Assembly: GCA_001599595.1 (NCBI GenBank)
Contig: BCHH01000005.1
Coordinates: forward strand, 2,590,804 to 2,654,803
DNA length: 64,000 nt
Reading direction: 5' to 3'
Source: Beverwykella pulmonaria
Lineage: Eukaryota > Ascomycota > Dothideomycetes > Pleosporales > Melanommataceae
Positions 11,617-23,407 of this stretch are shown piece by piece. The notes under the pieces are model-generated. The model had not been told where the DNA came from. It did no database searches and worked only from the letters and a program-made list of their open reading frames with translations. Within the stretch, counting starts at the first letter, position 1, and each line of letters opens with the position of its first letter. Made by a program: the position numbers and the translations under genes.

Positions 11617-12105
11617 AGGGCGAGGACGGGGGGCGGGCCATGTCTGTGTACTTGTAGCTAGCTATGTGGGCGTCATGAGGGGCAAGCACGCCCGCTATTT
11701 GTGCAGAGGGAGCAGCCACTGGCGACGGCAACACACAGCGACAACATGGCAGCACGGCGACGACATGGCGGTGAGGGTGCATTTGTCAGCCGGCCGTCCC
11801 GCCGTGTGAAGGCGGACTGTGCAACAGCGTGTGCAGCGTGTGGTGCACTCGGTCATGCCGCCGCTGTGGTGGTGGTGGTGTTGCCCGTGGTTGCCATCAA
11901 TCAAGGCCCCTCACCTGGGCACCGCCAAGCCGCTGGAAGAATCCATGGACGAAAGCTGCACCACCCAGTTCAGTTTTCTACAGCCGCCGCCCGCTGTTTT
12001 TCGCCGTCACCACACACTGCATCTCTTCTGCTCCTCTCCACGCCATGCATGCCCTCCACGCCGCAGGCTCGAGATAGAACCGCCCGCGCCGTGCCCCCAA
12101 CCACC
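11617..12105. other. Intergenic region and 5' leader of the Spp1-like gene
   Basis: The Spp1 frame stays open upstream to about 11701, but the composition (His/Val repeats, mixed) and the lack of a conserved start argue for leader sequence. Both 3' end signals of NSE3 and promoter elements of the next gene must lie here. None could be named with confidence. Confidence 0.4.
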
Positions 12106-14520
12106 ATGAGCAGCATCAATTCGCTCCTCAACCACGAGCCTTCGCCCGAGCCGCGATCGGCGTGCTCAGAATCGATGCACCAGGAGCACGTCGTCGCGAA
12201 GACGACCACATTCGAGGCCGCTGACGCCCTCACCACCCTTGCGACGCTGGGCAGCGACCAGCAGTATGCGCCGACCGCCCATGCGCCCACACGCGAGCTG
12301 CCCTCGCCGACCGCCTGTGCCCACGCGCCGCGTCGCACCAGCAGTTTTGGATCTCACATCGCGCACGTCGAGCCCGTCGAACCGTCGCCGCCCATCGAGC
12401 AGCCCCAGGCACACTCTCCGACCCTCGACCAGTACCACCACGGCTCCAAGTCGCCCGAGACGCAGCGGCGGCAGTCTTTGCTAACGAGAACATCGCCAGT
12501 GCCCATCCTGGCGCCCATCCAGCAGCACCTTGCTGCTGCCCCCCAAGGCTCCCTTCAGGAGGCGCCACAACAGACAGCGACTTCCTACGGAGAAGACGTG
12601 AACCAGATGGTGCCGCTTCCGTCACAACCGAGCGACGACGGGCCGTCCAGGCTCGACGAGACCCAAAACCGCGAGCCTGCGTTCAAAGCGAACGAGCCCA
12701 CAACATCACAGATCCGAGAGCCCGAGCAGCAGCGCAAACCGACAGCCACTGCACCGCATCCTATTGTGACGAGCCTGCCATCTTCCCACGAAAGCGAGTC
12801 GCAGCTGCCATCACCACTGCCACTCATCAAGCACGAGCCGTCCGGAACACCTCGCGAGGCGACGCCCGCGACCAATGTGGTACAATCATCGGAACGCCAT
12901 CCTTCAGTGACGATCGAGAACGTCGACACAGAGACACTGAAGGCGATTGAGATTGCAAAGCAGAGCGACCTGGGCCTGCGCGCGAAGAGGAATGCAAGCG
13001 TCGCCGAAAGTGTTACATCGCCCACCGAGCCCAAGTTTGTCCCTGCACCCTCGAAAAAGCGCCCTGCGCCATCGTCATCCGCCATCAAGAAGAAGGGAAC
13101 AGCCGCCCCCAAGAAGCCTGCTTCCAAGAGGCGCAAGATCGAGACCGACGTCGACTCCAACCCACGTTCCGCAACGCCGACGTCGCGCACTTCGAGACCC
13201 GTTCCAAGCAAAGGCGGTAAGAAAGGCTCCCAAGCGGGCACTCCCGCAGCCGAGTCTTCACCCGCCCCCGACAATTCCTCCCAGGTCCACGCTTCGGAAG
13301 ACGAAGCTGACTCTTCAGAAGACAGTACGCTGTACTGCATCTGCCGCAAACCGGACAACCACAGATGGATGATTGGATGCGATGGCGGCTGCGACGACTG
13401 GTTCCACGGCTCGTGTGTTGACATGCAGCAAGCAGACGAAGAGCTGGTGGACAAGTTCATCTGCCCCAATTGTGAAGTGGATGGTCGCGGTCAAACAACA
13501 TACAAACCCATGTGCCGGCGCGACGGGTGCAGAAAGCCTGCACGATTGGGTAAGACGAAAGTGAGCAAGTACTGCTCAGACGAGTGCGGGGTCGGGTTTT
13601 TCCAAGACCAATTGCAGCGCACAGCGGGTGCAAAGAAGCCCTCTACGAATAAACGGCCGAAGAAGAAAGGCGGCAAAGACATGGACGACCAGGGCCAGGT
13701 CACAGACGAGGAAGAACCGACGCCTCTCGGCGGTGTCCTCCGCGCCAAAGACTTGAAAGCCCTTGTGCAAGTGTCTAAAGACATTGAATCCTTCAAGCGT
13801 CTCGGCTCTGGCGTCCTCTCGCCCCCGCAGACTGCCTCTCCCACCAAGACCTCCTTTAACGGCCTTCCCAATGGCACCTCCGCAACGAGCTCGCACGAAG
13901 ACTTGTCCCTCACACCTGCCGAACAAATGCATCTCAACGCCTTACATACCGAGAAAACTCATCTGAAGGATCGATTGGAAGTGCTCAAGGATAGAGAAAA
14001 GTTTGTCAGCATGGCAAGGGAGCAGGCAACCCGATATGCGGAGAAGGAGAAGATAAAGGTCAAAGAATTCTGCGGATACGACTCCAGACTCTCGTGGTCA
14101 GACGGCGAGTTCCTCAGCTGGAGAAAGGCCAAGGCCGGGCGCGCTACATTCAAATTTGGCACGCTCTCCCCAACGGCCGACCAGATCGCATCTGTTGAAA
14201 TCGAGGTGGATGGTTCATCGCGCGACACGGACGGAGACTCGCACATGAACGGTGTCAACGACGCTGAAGCCAGGGTCTGCACCAAAAAGCGCTGCCCTAA
14301 GCATCCCCAATGGCAGAAACTCAATCTGCAGGACGCCCGCTTCGAAGAGCTCGAGGTTGTGGAGGCGATCAAAGAATGCGAGAAAGAAGAACGCTCGGTT
14401 CGCGAGCGTGCTCGGAGGCGGGGCGCGAAGGATGCCATGGCGGCTGACCTCGTTGGCGCCGACGGCAGTGCCAAGGAAGAAAGGAATCGCGACGGGTGGG
14501 TCGAGGTCGTTCAGGCGTAG
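12106..14520 (+). CDS. SPP1: PHD-finger protein, Set1/COMPASS subunit Spp1-like
   Basis: A single exon of 804 residues. The start at 12106 is in good context (CCACCATGAG) and gives MSSINSLLNHEPSPE, a conserved-looking fungal N-terminus; an in-frame ATG at 12049 is an alternative. Residues 1-390 are low complexity, with basic KKR and KRRK clusters that could be nuclear signals. A PHD finger at about 409-460 (YCICRKPDNHRWMIGCDG, CDDWFH, FICPNC) should read H3K4 methylation. It is followed by a Cys-rich segment (CRRDGCRKPARLGKTKVSKY then CSDECG), as in Spp1/CFP1. A coiled coil lies near 610-650 and a final Cys-containing stretch (CTKKRCPKHPQWQKLNLQD) near 725. This order matches COMPASS subunit Spp1. 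It is longer than yeast Spp1 because of the disordered N-terminus. Confidence 0.9.
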   Translation: MSSINSLLNHEPSPEPRSACSESMHQEHVVAKTTTFEAADALTTLATLGSDQQYAPTAHAPTRELPSPTACAHAPRRTSSFGSHIAHVEPVEPSPPIEQPQAHSPTLDQYHHGSKSPETQRRQSLLTRTSPVPILAPIQQHLAAAPQGSLQEAPQQTATSYGEDVNQMVPLPSQPSDDGPSRLDETQNREPAFKANEPTTSQIREPEQQRKPTATAPHPIVTSLPSSHESESQLPSPLPLIKHEPSGTPREATPATNVVQSSERHPSVTIENVDTETLKAIEIAKQSDLGLRAKRNASVAESVTSPTEPKFVPAPSKKRPAPSSSAIKKKGTAAPKKPASKRRKIETDVDSNPRSATPTSRTSRPVPSKGGKKGSQAGTPAAESSPAPDNSSQVHASEDEADSSEDSTLYCICRKPDNHRWMIGCDGGCDDWFHGSCVDMQQADEELVDKFICPNCEVDGRGQTTYKPMCRRDGCRKPARLGKTKVSKYCSDECGVGFFQDQLQRTAGAKKPSTNKRPKKKGGKDMDDQGQVTDEEEPTPLGGVLRAKDLKALVQVSKDIESFKRLGSGVLSPPQTASPTKTSFNGLPNGTSATSSHEDLSLTPAEQMHLNALHTEKTHLKDRLEVLKDREKFVSMAREQATRYAEKEKIKVKEFCGYDSRLSWSDGEFLSWRKAKAGRATFKFGTLSPTADQIASVEIEVDGSSRDTDGDSHMNGVNDAEARVCTKKRCPKHPQWQKLNLQDARFEELEVVEAIKECEKEERSVRERARRRGAKDAMAADLVGADGSAKEERNRDGWVEVVQA

Positions 14521-15402
14521 CCGTAGCTTTGTACTCGGCTCATGGTGTTTTGAGACAGCCTGAAAAGAAAGAAGGAGCTTCACCGCTAAGCGTAGGACTG
14601 GCAAGAGGCGATGGGTGCTTGGATAGCCGTATACCCCCTTTCCCTTTCACACAGCTTTCGCATTTGGCGCTGGTCTGTAATTGACTTGTTTGCATTGGGC
14701 ATCGGCATAAAAACGGTTGAGCTTTTGATAGGGCGGGATTCTGGCGACGCTACTCTCTTCGGCGAGTTTGCGCATATCTGATCGTTGGGAGGGGGACGTC
14801 TACTCCCTCATGTTTCGGCTACTGCTTGAGGCTGGAGCATCGACTTTCAGGTAGCGCTTTTTAATGGACGGCAATTATGAGAGGCGTCGAGACGTGTGCA
14901 CGAGTATGGTGCATTATATGTATGCTTGTACGTGATAGTTAGCAAAACAAGTTCACCTAAACAGGCCATATCCATGCGTTGTGATGGAAAAGGCTAAGTG
15001 CCCAGGTAGTGAACTAACACGTCGTTTCTATTTGTAGATTAGCGCGGAATAAAGTGAGCCCGCGGGCAGCGTCTGGGTCGATGTCGCCTCATCATACCAT
15101 CACCGCCTCAACTACCGAGCTATTTCCATCATCTCCGCCTTGTTCCCTGGCAGGCCATGTCGGCAACTTCAGCAATGGAAATTAGGCCGTAAGGCATATT
15201 AGTTGCTGGCGGCTGGTCGGAGCGCAACCAGGAAGCCCTGCGCACGAGCCGATCTTCACTTGAATATTCGGATGAAGGTGGTGCATAGCAAGGAACACGC
15301 TCAAAGAAAACTAAAGTTTGATTTTTGCTAGGCGATAAAGCACGACATTTAATGATTGATCAAGTGCAAGGCAGCTGTATCGTTCTAAACAGACGACGCC
15401 GC
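14521..15402. other. Convergent intergenic region
   Basis: Lies between the 3' ends of the Spp1-like gene and the P450. Translations in all frames are short and broken. No RNA gene or repeat was recognised. Confidence 0.4.
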
Positions 15403-17132
15403 TTATGCGCGCCCCCTCTTCTTGAACTGCACCATCGGCCCTTTCCTCCCCGAAACGAATATCTCGTATGTCTGGTACTGATCCACCACTTGGCGTCCCG
15501 GCTTGCCATTTGGATCGCCACCACCCAGAGGATTCGTGGGATCCGCCTTCAACTCAAACGTGTAGAGGAGCTTGGCCATGACGACCTTCATCTCTAGCCA
15601 CGCAAGGTTCTTGCCAACGCAGCCGCGGGTGCCCATGAGGAACGCACAGAAGCCAGTCTCTGCCAGCGCGACGCTCTCCGCCGATTTGGGGTCATTCTCG
15701 TCAACAATCCATCGCTCAGGACGGAACTTGAAGGGCTCGGGGAAGATGTCTGCGCGGTAGCTTAGACAGTACAGGCCAGTGCTTGCGTATACGCCTGCAG
15801 GTAAGTAGTGGCCATCTACCTGCGTGCCGCCAGGAAGGACCTCACGGCTCGGCTCGGCGGACACAGGTGGTGTCATGCGAAGGGCTTCCTGGATGAAGAC
15901 GTGGAGATACTTGCAAGATTGAAGCTTCTCGCCAGCCTTGATATCATCCCGACTGGAAAAGGTTGAAAGAATCTCTTTAGCAAGCTTGGCTTGCAATTCC
16001 GGATACCGCACCAGGTAGAACATCATGGCTGACATAACAATCGAGGTAGTATCCGAGCCGGCAATGATGAGGAGCTCTGACTCGCCATACAGCTCGTCTA
16101 GACTGTAGCCGCGCTTGCCGGTTTCCGGGTCTACGGCCTTAAAGAGCCAGTGGAAAAAGTCTTTCCGAACCTCAGAATCCGGCGTCTTGGCCTTCTCCTG
16201 CTGTTCTTCAACGGCAGTTCGGTCCTCGAGGCATTTGTTGACGAACTTTTGCCAGTTGGCGACGGGCGCAGGGGCGGCGACGCTCATGAGCCAGTCAAGT
16301 CCACGCGGCTTCATCCACACGTAGAACGAGCTCAGCGGTGAGAAGGCGACCTGACGTTTGTTAATGAATGATCCATGAGAGTAAACTGGGGTGCCTTACC
16401 GGGTGGAGTAGCTCCAGGAAGGAAACCATAAGTTCAGGAATGTGTTGCAGCTCATTGCCTGGCTCTTTCATATTGAAAGACCTGCCGAAGCAAAGATCAC
16501 CCAGGATATCGAAGACCAGAAAGTTGATCCAATCTGCCATATTCAAAGCATCCGACCATTGGCTGCCACTGGGGATTCGCTTTTCAATCAGCTCCAGCCA
16601 CCGGTCGGTGTTGGAGTGGATGAAGGGCTCTGCACCACGGAGAGCCTTCTCGGAAAAGGCAAAGTTCAGAACTCTTCGCTTTCGGGCATGCATGGGGATG
16701 CTGGTGGAGCTCCATGTGTTCAAAGTATTGACATTGCGTGGCCAGATCTCGTAGTACTCGCCTTTTTTTACGTTTCCTCTCGGCCCAAAGATGGTTCTGT
16801 ATGCAGAAGGAGTGTTGAACACAACACTGTCAGGCCGATAACGGAACGTTGGTCCTGTGAACTGTCAATACTATGTTCTACCTATATGGAAGCTAAGTCA
16901 GGGTCAACGCACCGTATTTCTCCTGAAGTTGAAAGAGCCAGATATGTCGATCTTGCTGGAGCGTGTGCCAGTACGACGGAAAGGTCGTCAGGCGCGCCCA
17001 GAATGGTCCAGGGAATTTAGCCAATGGGTGGAAATACAATCTGTATATGGCCGTGACAACAACGTAAGAGATGGCAATAGAGAAGCCCAGTCCAAACAAA
17101 TTCCCGAAGGACAAGGCGCTTTGGATTGCCAT
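15403..17132 (-). CDS. Cytochrome P450 monooxygenase
   Basis: Three exons, 16913-17132, 16400-16854 and 15403-16350, give 540 residues. An N-terminal membrane anchor (FGLGFSIAISYVVVTAIYRL) is followed by the hinge YFHPLAKFPGP. The I-helix oxygen motif is AGSDTTS, the K-helix ExxR is EALR, PERW follows, and the heme loop FLMGTRGCVG has its ligand Cys at about 469. All core residues are present. It should be an ER-anchored heme-thiolate monooxygenase. The substrate cannot be read from sequence; the style (LYRADIFPEPFKFRPERW) is that of the large fungal secondary-metabolism and detoxification P450 groups. No synthase gene sits beside it, so there is no cluster context. Confidence 0.93.
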
Positions 17133-18837
17133 GTTACTTTATCCAAATTTCGATCATCCAACGTGAGAAGAACGACAGGAAGCAGAGTTAGGTTGAATGA
17201 AGCCTTTGTTCAATCGGCCTGGGGTTTGCTTCCTTCAAAACGTGGTTATATTGCGCAACTGACTCGTGCGAGTACTCTACCACCCAGTAAAAGGTTCACG
17301 ATTATGAGGTGGGAAGATCCCAATAGACTTCACGGCACCCACTTCTGAATCCAGTTTCACTCCGTCCCAAGTCGGTTGGGATATGCAGAAACCAGGTCGT
17401 TACGCTACTGTTGTCCCAGTGGACAAGGGTCTCGGATGGCTGCACGCGCGGCTACGGGAACCCAAATATTAGCGATGGCGGAGACAGGCATCTCCCGGAA
17501 CCACGCACATGCAAGCTGGGCTCGAGATCGAGTCTCGCAAACATTCACAGTGACTACTGGTACCCGTTTATTTTCAACTCGCGAATGTGGTCCTGTCTCA
17601 CATGAAAAAACCAGTTGCAGCCACCCCTTGTCACCGTATTCGCCTGCGTGGCACACCTTACCTTTCCAGCGGACTACTGATATTTCATATGCCTGCCATC
17701 GTTGCATCGGCCAACGTCACGACTTGTGGGTCTCCTCATGAGAATTTTCTAGGCGTGTTTCTCCATGAAGCCTGGTCCCTACCACAAGGGCACCGTACGC
17801 GGCCCCTTTTCGTACCTCGCGTTCCCGCCGCCCTTCCCGCAGGGACCTGAGCATTGCCGGTTCGAAATGCCTTTGCGAGGGTCCACGGCAGAGGAAATTG
17901 AATGCCGTGCCAGCGGGGATTCGGCAAACTAGCCGTGTTCCCATTGAGGCAGTCGAGCATGCTATTCGCGAACATCCTTTCCTCTGTAAGGAGCAGAACG
18001 GTTTCTCGTTACCCGTCCCGTTGAAGCAGGGCGGAACCTATTTACCGTGGTGCCCGCAGATCGGTACCGTTACCTGTCCCTGCGTAGGTTTTCAAACTTT
18101 CACCAGAGTCCCAAAGCACGGGTCAATGACTCGGAGCATCCTTACTCCAGACGGCCTGGTCGCTTCGACCAAACTGGTCTTGGCAAACGATGAAACAGGC
18201 GCTTTGCTGGAATGGCATGTACACTAATAAAAGACGTGCTAATTGGTGGGATGTTGGTCGCTCCTTCAAGGCAAGCCCTATCGAAAGAGGTACAAATGAT
18301 GTAGATGGCGGGACGTTGGTCGCCGACTGAAAGGTTTGGCAAATTTCCATCTTGCTCACTTTGAGCTGAATGAGGAAGAGGAGAGACATGGCAGTCGAGG
18401 CCCAAGCACATTCCCGTGCGCATGAACCTAACCCCACAATCAAGTGCCTATCAAACAGACCGCAAGAAGCTTGACACGGGCCGGCAACTAACAATTGGCA
18501 GGTACATCGTGACTGGTGAAAACGCCCTCGGTCCGCCCCATTTTGTCGACCCAGCCTGTCGGTGTCGGTGACAAACGCCATACCGTATGAATACAAGATC
18601 AGCAAAGCGAACCCCTTCGACGGGTAACCGGTGGGCTAGTATGCGTTCGTAAATCCACTTATGCAATATCTCCTAAACGTCTCTCCTAGGGTCCCACAAC
18701 GCTCGAGCAGACGTTATATGCTTGTCTGCCTTCTCCTCTCTTTTTCCTTGGATGTTCGTGGTGTCGTGTTGTTTCTGATTTTCTACTCGCTAAGTTTCTT
18801 CATCACCTCCCTTACCACTTGGAAGACATCGTCTGCC
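17133..18837. other. Long intergenic region
   Basis: About 1.7 kb with only short, overlapping open frames and no family signature on either strand. A T-loop-like string (GGTTCGAAATGCC near 17858) is not part of a tRNA fold. An in-frame upstream ATG at 18661 could extend the next gene by 59 residues. Confidence 0.35.
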
Positions 18838-20117
18838 ATGGAGAGCCTCGAGTCGTTTCACCGTCGTCTTGATGGTGCAGCAATTTCGACCTATGTTCTT
18901 GTCATGATACTCGTGCCTATGAAGCTTTGGTGCAGGAAGAGGGCAGGTGGCTGGAGAAACATAGGTCTTGACGATGCCATCACAGTGTTGTCATTACTGT
19001 CTGCCAGTGCCTTTTTCTGGATATGTATGGTTGGTACGTATTCCCACATCACCTTGAAAAAAGAAACTCAACCTGACTCGCAAACTCAGGTATGCGACAA
19101 GCTCTTGGCCATCAAGCTACGGATCTTGAATTGGAGCAAGTCATTCAATTCCTTTACTACGTCTTTTGGGGACAGATACTGTACCTGACGTCCATTGCCA
19201 TCACCAAATTCTCGATTTTGGCCTTCTATTGGAGACTTTTCTCACTTACGGCGCGGATTCCTATCCTAGTCGTGACCTTCATTGTCTTTGCTTGGCTCAT
19301 GTGCCTGGTATGTCACATCTTGTCCTTATTCCACTTTCAACACGCGGCTAATGATAGTAAGCTCTTCCTCGTCATCTTTGCATGCAATCCTGTGCGCGCC
19401 TCTTGGGACATTACCGTTGTGACTGCAAAAGCATGCATACCCGTGAAGAGCATCTACCTCGGCGGCTCCTTACCCAATGTCATCACCGACGCTATTCTGG
19501 TTATCATGCCCATTCCGTATGTCTGGCGCCTGCACGCCCCCCTAGCCCAGCGCCTTGTACTCGCTAGCATGTTCATGCTCGGCATCTTCATCGCCATCGT
19601 GTCTGTCATCCGCCTCCGTATCTTCCTCAGCATTCCTATCGCCACCTCCGCGAACGTGACCTACAACTTCCGCGAAGTCATCGTCTGGAGCATCGTCGAG
19701 ATCAACATCGGGCTCACATGCGCATGCCTTCCATCCCTCAAACCAGCTGTTGGGTTCCTAGGCCTCAATAAACTTTTCTCCTTCACTGGGGACTCGCGTC
19801 CGTCAAATGCGACACCCGGACCATTCTCAGGCGACCACCCCTCGCGCCCTGGGCAGAGTGGTGGCCGCTCGCGTGGTGGCCGCAAAAAGGGGGCTTCCGG
19901 TGGTATGTTCTCGACGCTGGCAGGTTTGACTAAGTTGGATTCTGAGGAGGATGGATTCAAGATTATTGACAATGAGAGTCAGGGGGCGGTGGGGCATGGA
20001 AAGGGGGATGTGGAATTGGTGAGGCGGAGTCATGAAACGGATCATAGTGGGAGTAGAGAGACGACGAAGGCGGGGGGGATAACGGTGCAGCGGGATTGGA
20101 GTGTGCGGACAGGGTAG
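18838..20117 (+). CDS. Rhodopsin-like (PTH11/SAT4-type) integral membrane protein
   Basis: The start at 18838 gives MESLESFHRRLDGAAIST. Intron 1 is 19034-19089. A second intron at 19308-19361 is likely: it has donor GTATGT and branch GCTAAT, is 54 nt and in frame, and uses a less common AAG acceptor. With both removed the protein has 389 residues, or 407 if the second is kept. Seven hydrophobic segments span about residues 15-280. Family markers are the segment YYVFWGQILYLTSIAITKFS, FACNPVRASWD before the fifth helix, and VWSIVEINIGLTCACLPSLK near the seventh. The C-terminal 110 residues are hydrophilic, Gly/Ser-rich and probably cytosolic. Members of this fungal rhodopsin-fold family include putative PTH11-type GPCRs; the ligand is unknown. 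There is no CFEM domain. Confidence 0.87.
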
Positions 20118-22028
20118 ACGTTGAAATAATGAGATGAGGGGGATAGCGGGGATCCATATATGATCTTGGACTTCATGACGCTCGTTTTGTCTAATTCGGG
20201 GGTCTTTTAAAAACCGGAAAATACAATATGTACAACAGGATAATACCATTGCCTCATGCATGCAGGCCGTCCAAAGTCTTCTTTCTGGTGGCATATACAT
20301 GATATTGCTACGCATATCGCGGCCGTACTAAAGATCCGCCATATCACTCATATACTCATTTTGTTCGTCATCGTTTTAGCATGACTGCACGTAGAACTTG
20401 TAGTTGGGTTGAGTTATGACGGATATACAAAATCATCTAACCCAGGCTGCGACTCCTAGCATTATCGATTATGAACATTCCCTCACTCATATCCTCGCTC
20501 TTCTATACAAGCTGTATCTACTCTCTTCTTATTGTAGTACTTTATCTACGGCATCGCAACCAATTCGGCAACAAAAGAAACATTGTACTCCGTCCACCAA
20601 CAACTTTGATTTCTGTCCGTACGCAGGAGCGATACGGCGCAAAGTATGTCTAGCCCGGCATGGGATCACGTGGTTATATCACGTGATGCCCGTGCACGGG
20701 CGCGCCTCCTTAAATATCGCTCGCGTTTGTACATAGATGAGTAGAGCAATAACCAGAAACCTGTTGCCCACCCTACTATCCCCGTACGCTGTGTACACCG
20801 TACAACTGTCTTATGCCTTGCCGACTAGTGCTCGCACCACTATGCAGCTAGCTGTAAGATCCCTATCAACAATTTCGAATATACAATTCTAGCAGTTCCA
20901 CAACGTTCCCCACTGTACACATAGCGCAAGTTATGTCAAGACCGCTCAATATACACAACATTATGGGCATATTGGGTTTCAAATAAAAGGAGGAAGCTGG
21001 CTGGGAAAACCTAGTGTCGAAAATCGGAACTCTCTACTTCCATGCTAAACCCCTCCTCCTTGACAATGGGAAAATACAAACCAAGAACGATTTTAGAACA
21101 TGTAAGGACACCCTACCGAAGATCAGTGACGAGATCGAGTGGAATACCCAGAGGCTATGGGAGACGGCTAATGAATAAAGTTTGGTGTGCAGATTTGAGT
21201 GTGGTAGAATACTGTCAGCGAGATCGAAAACCGGAGACGGAACTCAGACTTGAGCAAACAATACAATTTCTGAGTCGCAAGTACTCCAAAATCTCAGTAT
21301 ATATGAAACATTCACGTAACATTTTTGTAGCGACTCGCACACCAAAGATCAACGTCACCGTAAAAAGTTCCCAATCGACTGTTGCAGATCCGGCGATGAA
21401 CACTTCATGGCTATACTGTCTAATGATTGTACCGAGGAGCATTTCGAGATTGGTGTGTTACGTGTGGGTATTGAAGAAGCAGTGTATGATCTGAGGGGAA
21501 GACTGTTGGCGACAGGGGTTGCTAAGGAGGACTCGAGAGTGGATGTCGAGATCAGCTCCGAGGGCGGTGGCGAGAATCAATTTGCAAATTAACGTCTTGA
21601 CCTAGATATGTTAGAGATAGTACCGAGAGAGAGCTGGAATGACCATTGCTCGGAACACACGATCTGGCCACTTTTAGCAGTGCTCTCTCTGTAAATCGTA
21701 ATATATTTGTGTCCGCTTCGTGGTATTCGGTCCGCGTGAGCGCTTGTTAGAGATATACAACTCTTCTCTGGGGTTGATTCCTTGGCGCAGATTACAACGC
21801 CTTTCTTCTTCCTCCTACCGTCTCCTTCTGGCGCCTGAAGCTGAACTCCGCCCTGTTAAAGGTTTGCGGCTCGCTACTATCTCTCCAGGGTGGATCCTAG
21901 CCCAGGTACCTGCCATATAGCTCCTCCACGCACGGTGTTGTTGTCTTCAGGCTTCTTTGACCAGGATCCATGAGATTGGCGCCATCTTTTCCCCTAGTAA
22001 TCCAGATCTTGGACAGAAAATGCTTGGT
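20118..22028. other. Long AT-richer intergenic region
   Basis: About 1.9 kb without a supported gene. Open frames near 21042-21592 on both strands show no motif I could assign. The one structured item is the inverted repeat at 20658-20701, described separately. Confidence 0.35.
20658..20701. repeat. Inverted repeat with CACGTG arms and adjoining 14-bp palindrome
   Basis: The arms are GCATGGGATCACGTG and CACGTGATGCCCGTGC, separated by GTTATAT, so the sequence can form a near-perfect stem-loop. The right arm runs into a perfect 14-bp palindrome, GCCCGTGCACGGGC. It could be a decayed short element end or a protein-binding palindrome of the E-box type. Confidence 0.6.
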
Positions 22029-23051
22029 TCATCCCTTCCCAAAGAACTCCCTCATTTCCTTCTCCTGTTTATGCCACAAATCTTGCAACTCCTGCGGGCC
22101 ATTATTCCACAACTTGTCATGCAGCGTCGCCACGCCTCTATCCCTGTCCCTCTCGCTCGGCCACGTTGCACTCCACTTCCAGTTGAGCTCTCGCCAAGGC
22201 ATCGGCCCGTTCCGTCTATACACATAGTTCAGCAGACTCTGCTCCATCGTAAACGCGTTGAACCGCTTGTAGTGTGACATGACGCTCAGCAGATGCGCGA
22301 AGACCTGCCGGTTCGGAGAAACGACCCAGAACCCGGCGCTGAATTCTGCCGAGTTGAGAGGCGGGATGGGATGGTTGCGTTGGCCACCGTAGCCGTTATC
22401 GGAGCGCGCGGCGAAGAGCCACTCGGATGGCAGTTCGGCCTCGTCTTCCTTGACGCCGTCGTTAGGCCAGCCATGGGCAAAGGTCGTCTGTAGATCCGCG
22501 AGCTCCGGTTCCCGGAATATGCCGTCTAAGGGAGCGAGGATGACCGTGTCGGCATCCATGAAGAGGATGCGCTTGTATTCTGTCATCTCAAACAGCCGCA
22601 GTTTCGTGAATTGCTCCTTCCACCGGCGCACGTTGGTTTTTATCCACCATGCTGTATTCACGTCGTCGACTTCGACGACGGTAGCGCCATCTTTCTGCAG
22701 CTGTTGCTTCTGGTCAACGGGCACGCTCGAAGAGCAGGCGACGATCCATGTGATGGTCGTGGTATTGAGCCGTGTTTTGGGCGCATGTAGGAGCTGGTAG
22801 GTTATTATTCGGGTGGAATTGAGGTATTCGAGGTGATCGCCTTGGCCAGTGAGGAAGGTTGCGATGGCGTAGGGCGTTGCTGGGAGCGGGGACGTCGAGT
22901 TGAAGAGCCGGTATGTGCGCGCCGCATCCGTGGATACAGTATTGACGGTCGTGCGCGACGCATACCCTCGGAAGCCAAAGTACAGAGAAGCGAATATAAT
23001 CAAGAATGCAAGGCCTGATCTCCCCAGAAAGGCTCGCGTCTTGAGCAACAT
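22029..23051 (-). CDS. GT8-family glycosyltransferase, type II membrane protein
   Basis: A single exon of 340 residues. A short basic N-terminus and one membrane anchor (LAFLIIFASLYFGFRGYAS) suggest a type II Golgi protein with its catalytic domain in the lumen. The catalytic part shows YAIATFLTG at the nucleotide-sugar end, KLRLFEMTEYKRILFMDADT with the metal-binding DAD at 166-168, FSAGFWVVSPN, and MEQSLLNYVY. These match the glycogenin/galactinol-synthase-like GT8 family. The sugar donor and acceptor are not readable; glycan or lipid modification in the secretory pathway is likely. It is full length for such fungal members. The minus-strand neighbour downstream of its promoter is the DyP peroxidase. 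Confidence 0.9.
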   Translation of the reverse strand: MLLKTRAFLGRSGLAFLIIFASLYFGFRGYASRTTVNTVSTDAARTYRLFNSTSPLPATPYAIATFLTGQGDHLEYLNSTRIITYQLLHAPKTRLNTTTITWIVACSSSVPVDQKQQLQKDGATVVEVDDVNTAWWIKTNVRRWKEQFTKLRLFEMTEYKRILFMDADTVILAPLDGIFREPELADLQTTFAHGWPNDGVKEDEAELPSEWLFAARSDNGYGGQRNHPIPPLNSAEFSAGFWVVSPNRQVFAHLLSVMSHYKRFNAFTMEQSLLNYVYRRNGPMPWRELNWKWSATWPSERDRDRGVATLHDKLWNNGPQELQDLWHKQEKEMREFFGKG

Positions 23052-23407
23052 GGCATCAGTGCAACAAGGAGAGGAGAGAGGGAAAGGGGAGCTTTAGGAG
23101 CTTCTGACATTGCGGCAAGGAGACTTGGCGGAGGATGCGTATTCGAGACTGCGATGACCCAATCAAGAGGAGGTGTGTGGCTGTCTTGGCGTGTAAGACA
23201 GGAGCGGCTGACATTTTGTCATTTGTGAATACGCGTTGCCCACAAAATGTGGTGGGAAAATAGGAGAAACAGTTGCCGGACCACGGATGGAGGAGATGGA
23301 AGTGCGCCATTTTACTTTTTCATTATGAACACGTCGTAGCCGAGCTTGATTCTCGGCTGTATCCTATGTACTTCGACAGCCTCGTCAACAAACCCTTTTC
23401 GTAGCCA
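23052..23407. other. Short intergenic region
   Basis: Promoter of the GT8 gene and 3' end of the peroxidase gene. No further feature was seen. Confidence 0.35.

Noticed and set aside
17850..17880. T-loop-like GGTTCGAAATGCC as part of a tRNA gene
   Set aside because: No matching A-box, anticodon arm or acceptor stem could be folded around it.
21042..21592. Open frames on both strands as a possible degenerate PTH11-like gene
   Set aside because: Hydrophobic strings on the minus strand do not follow the family motif order; no marker block found.
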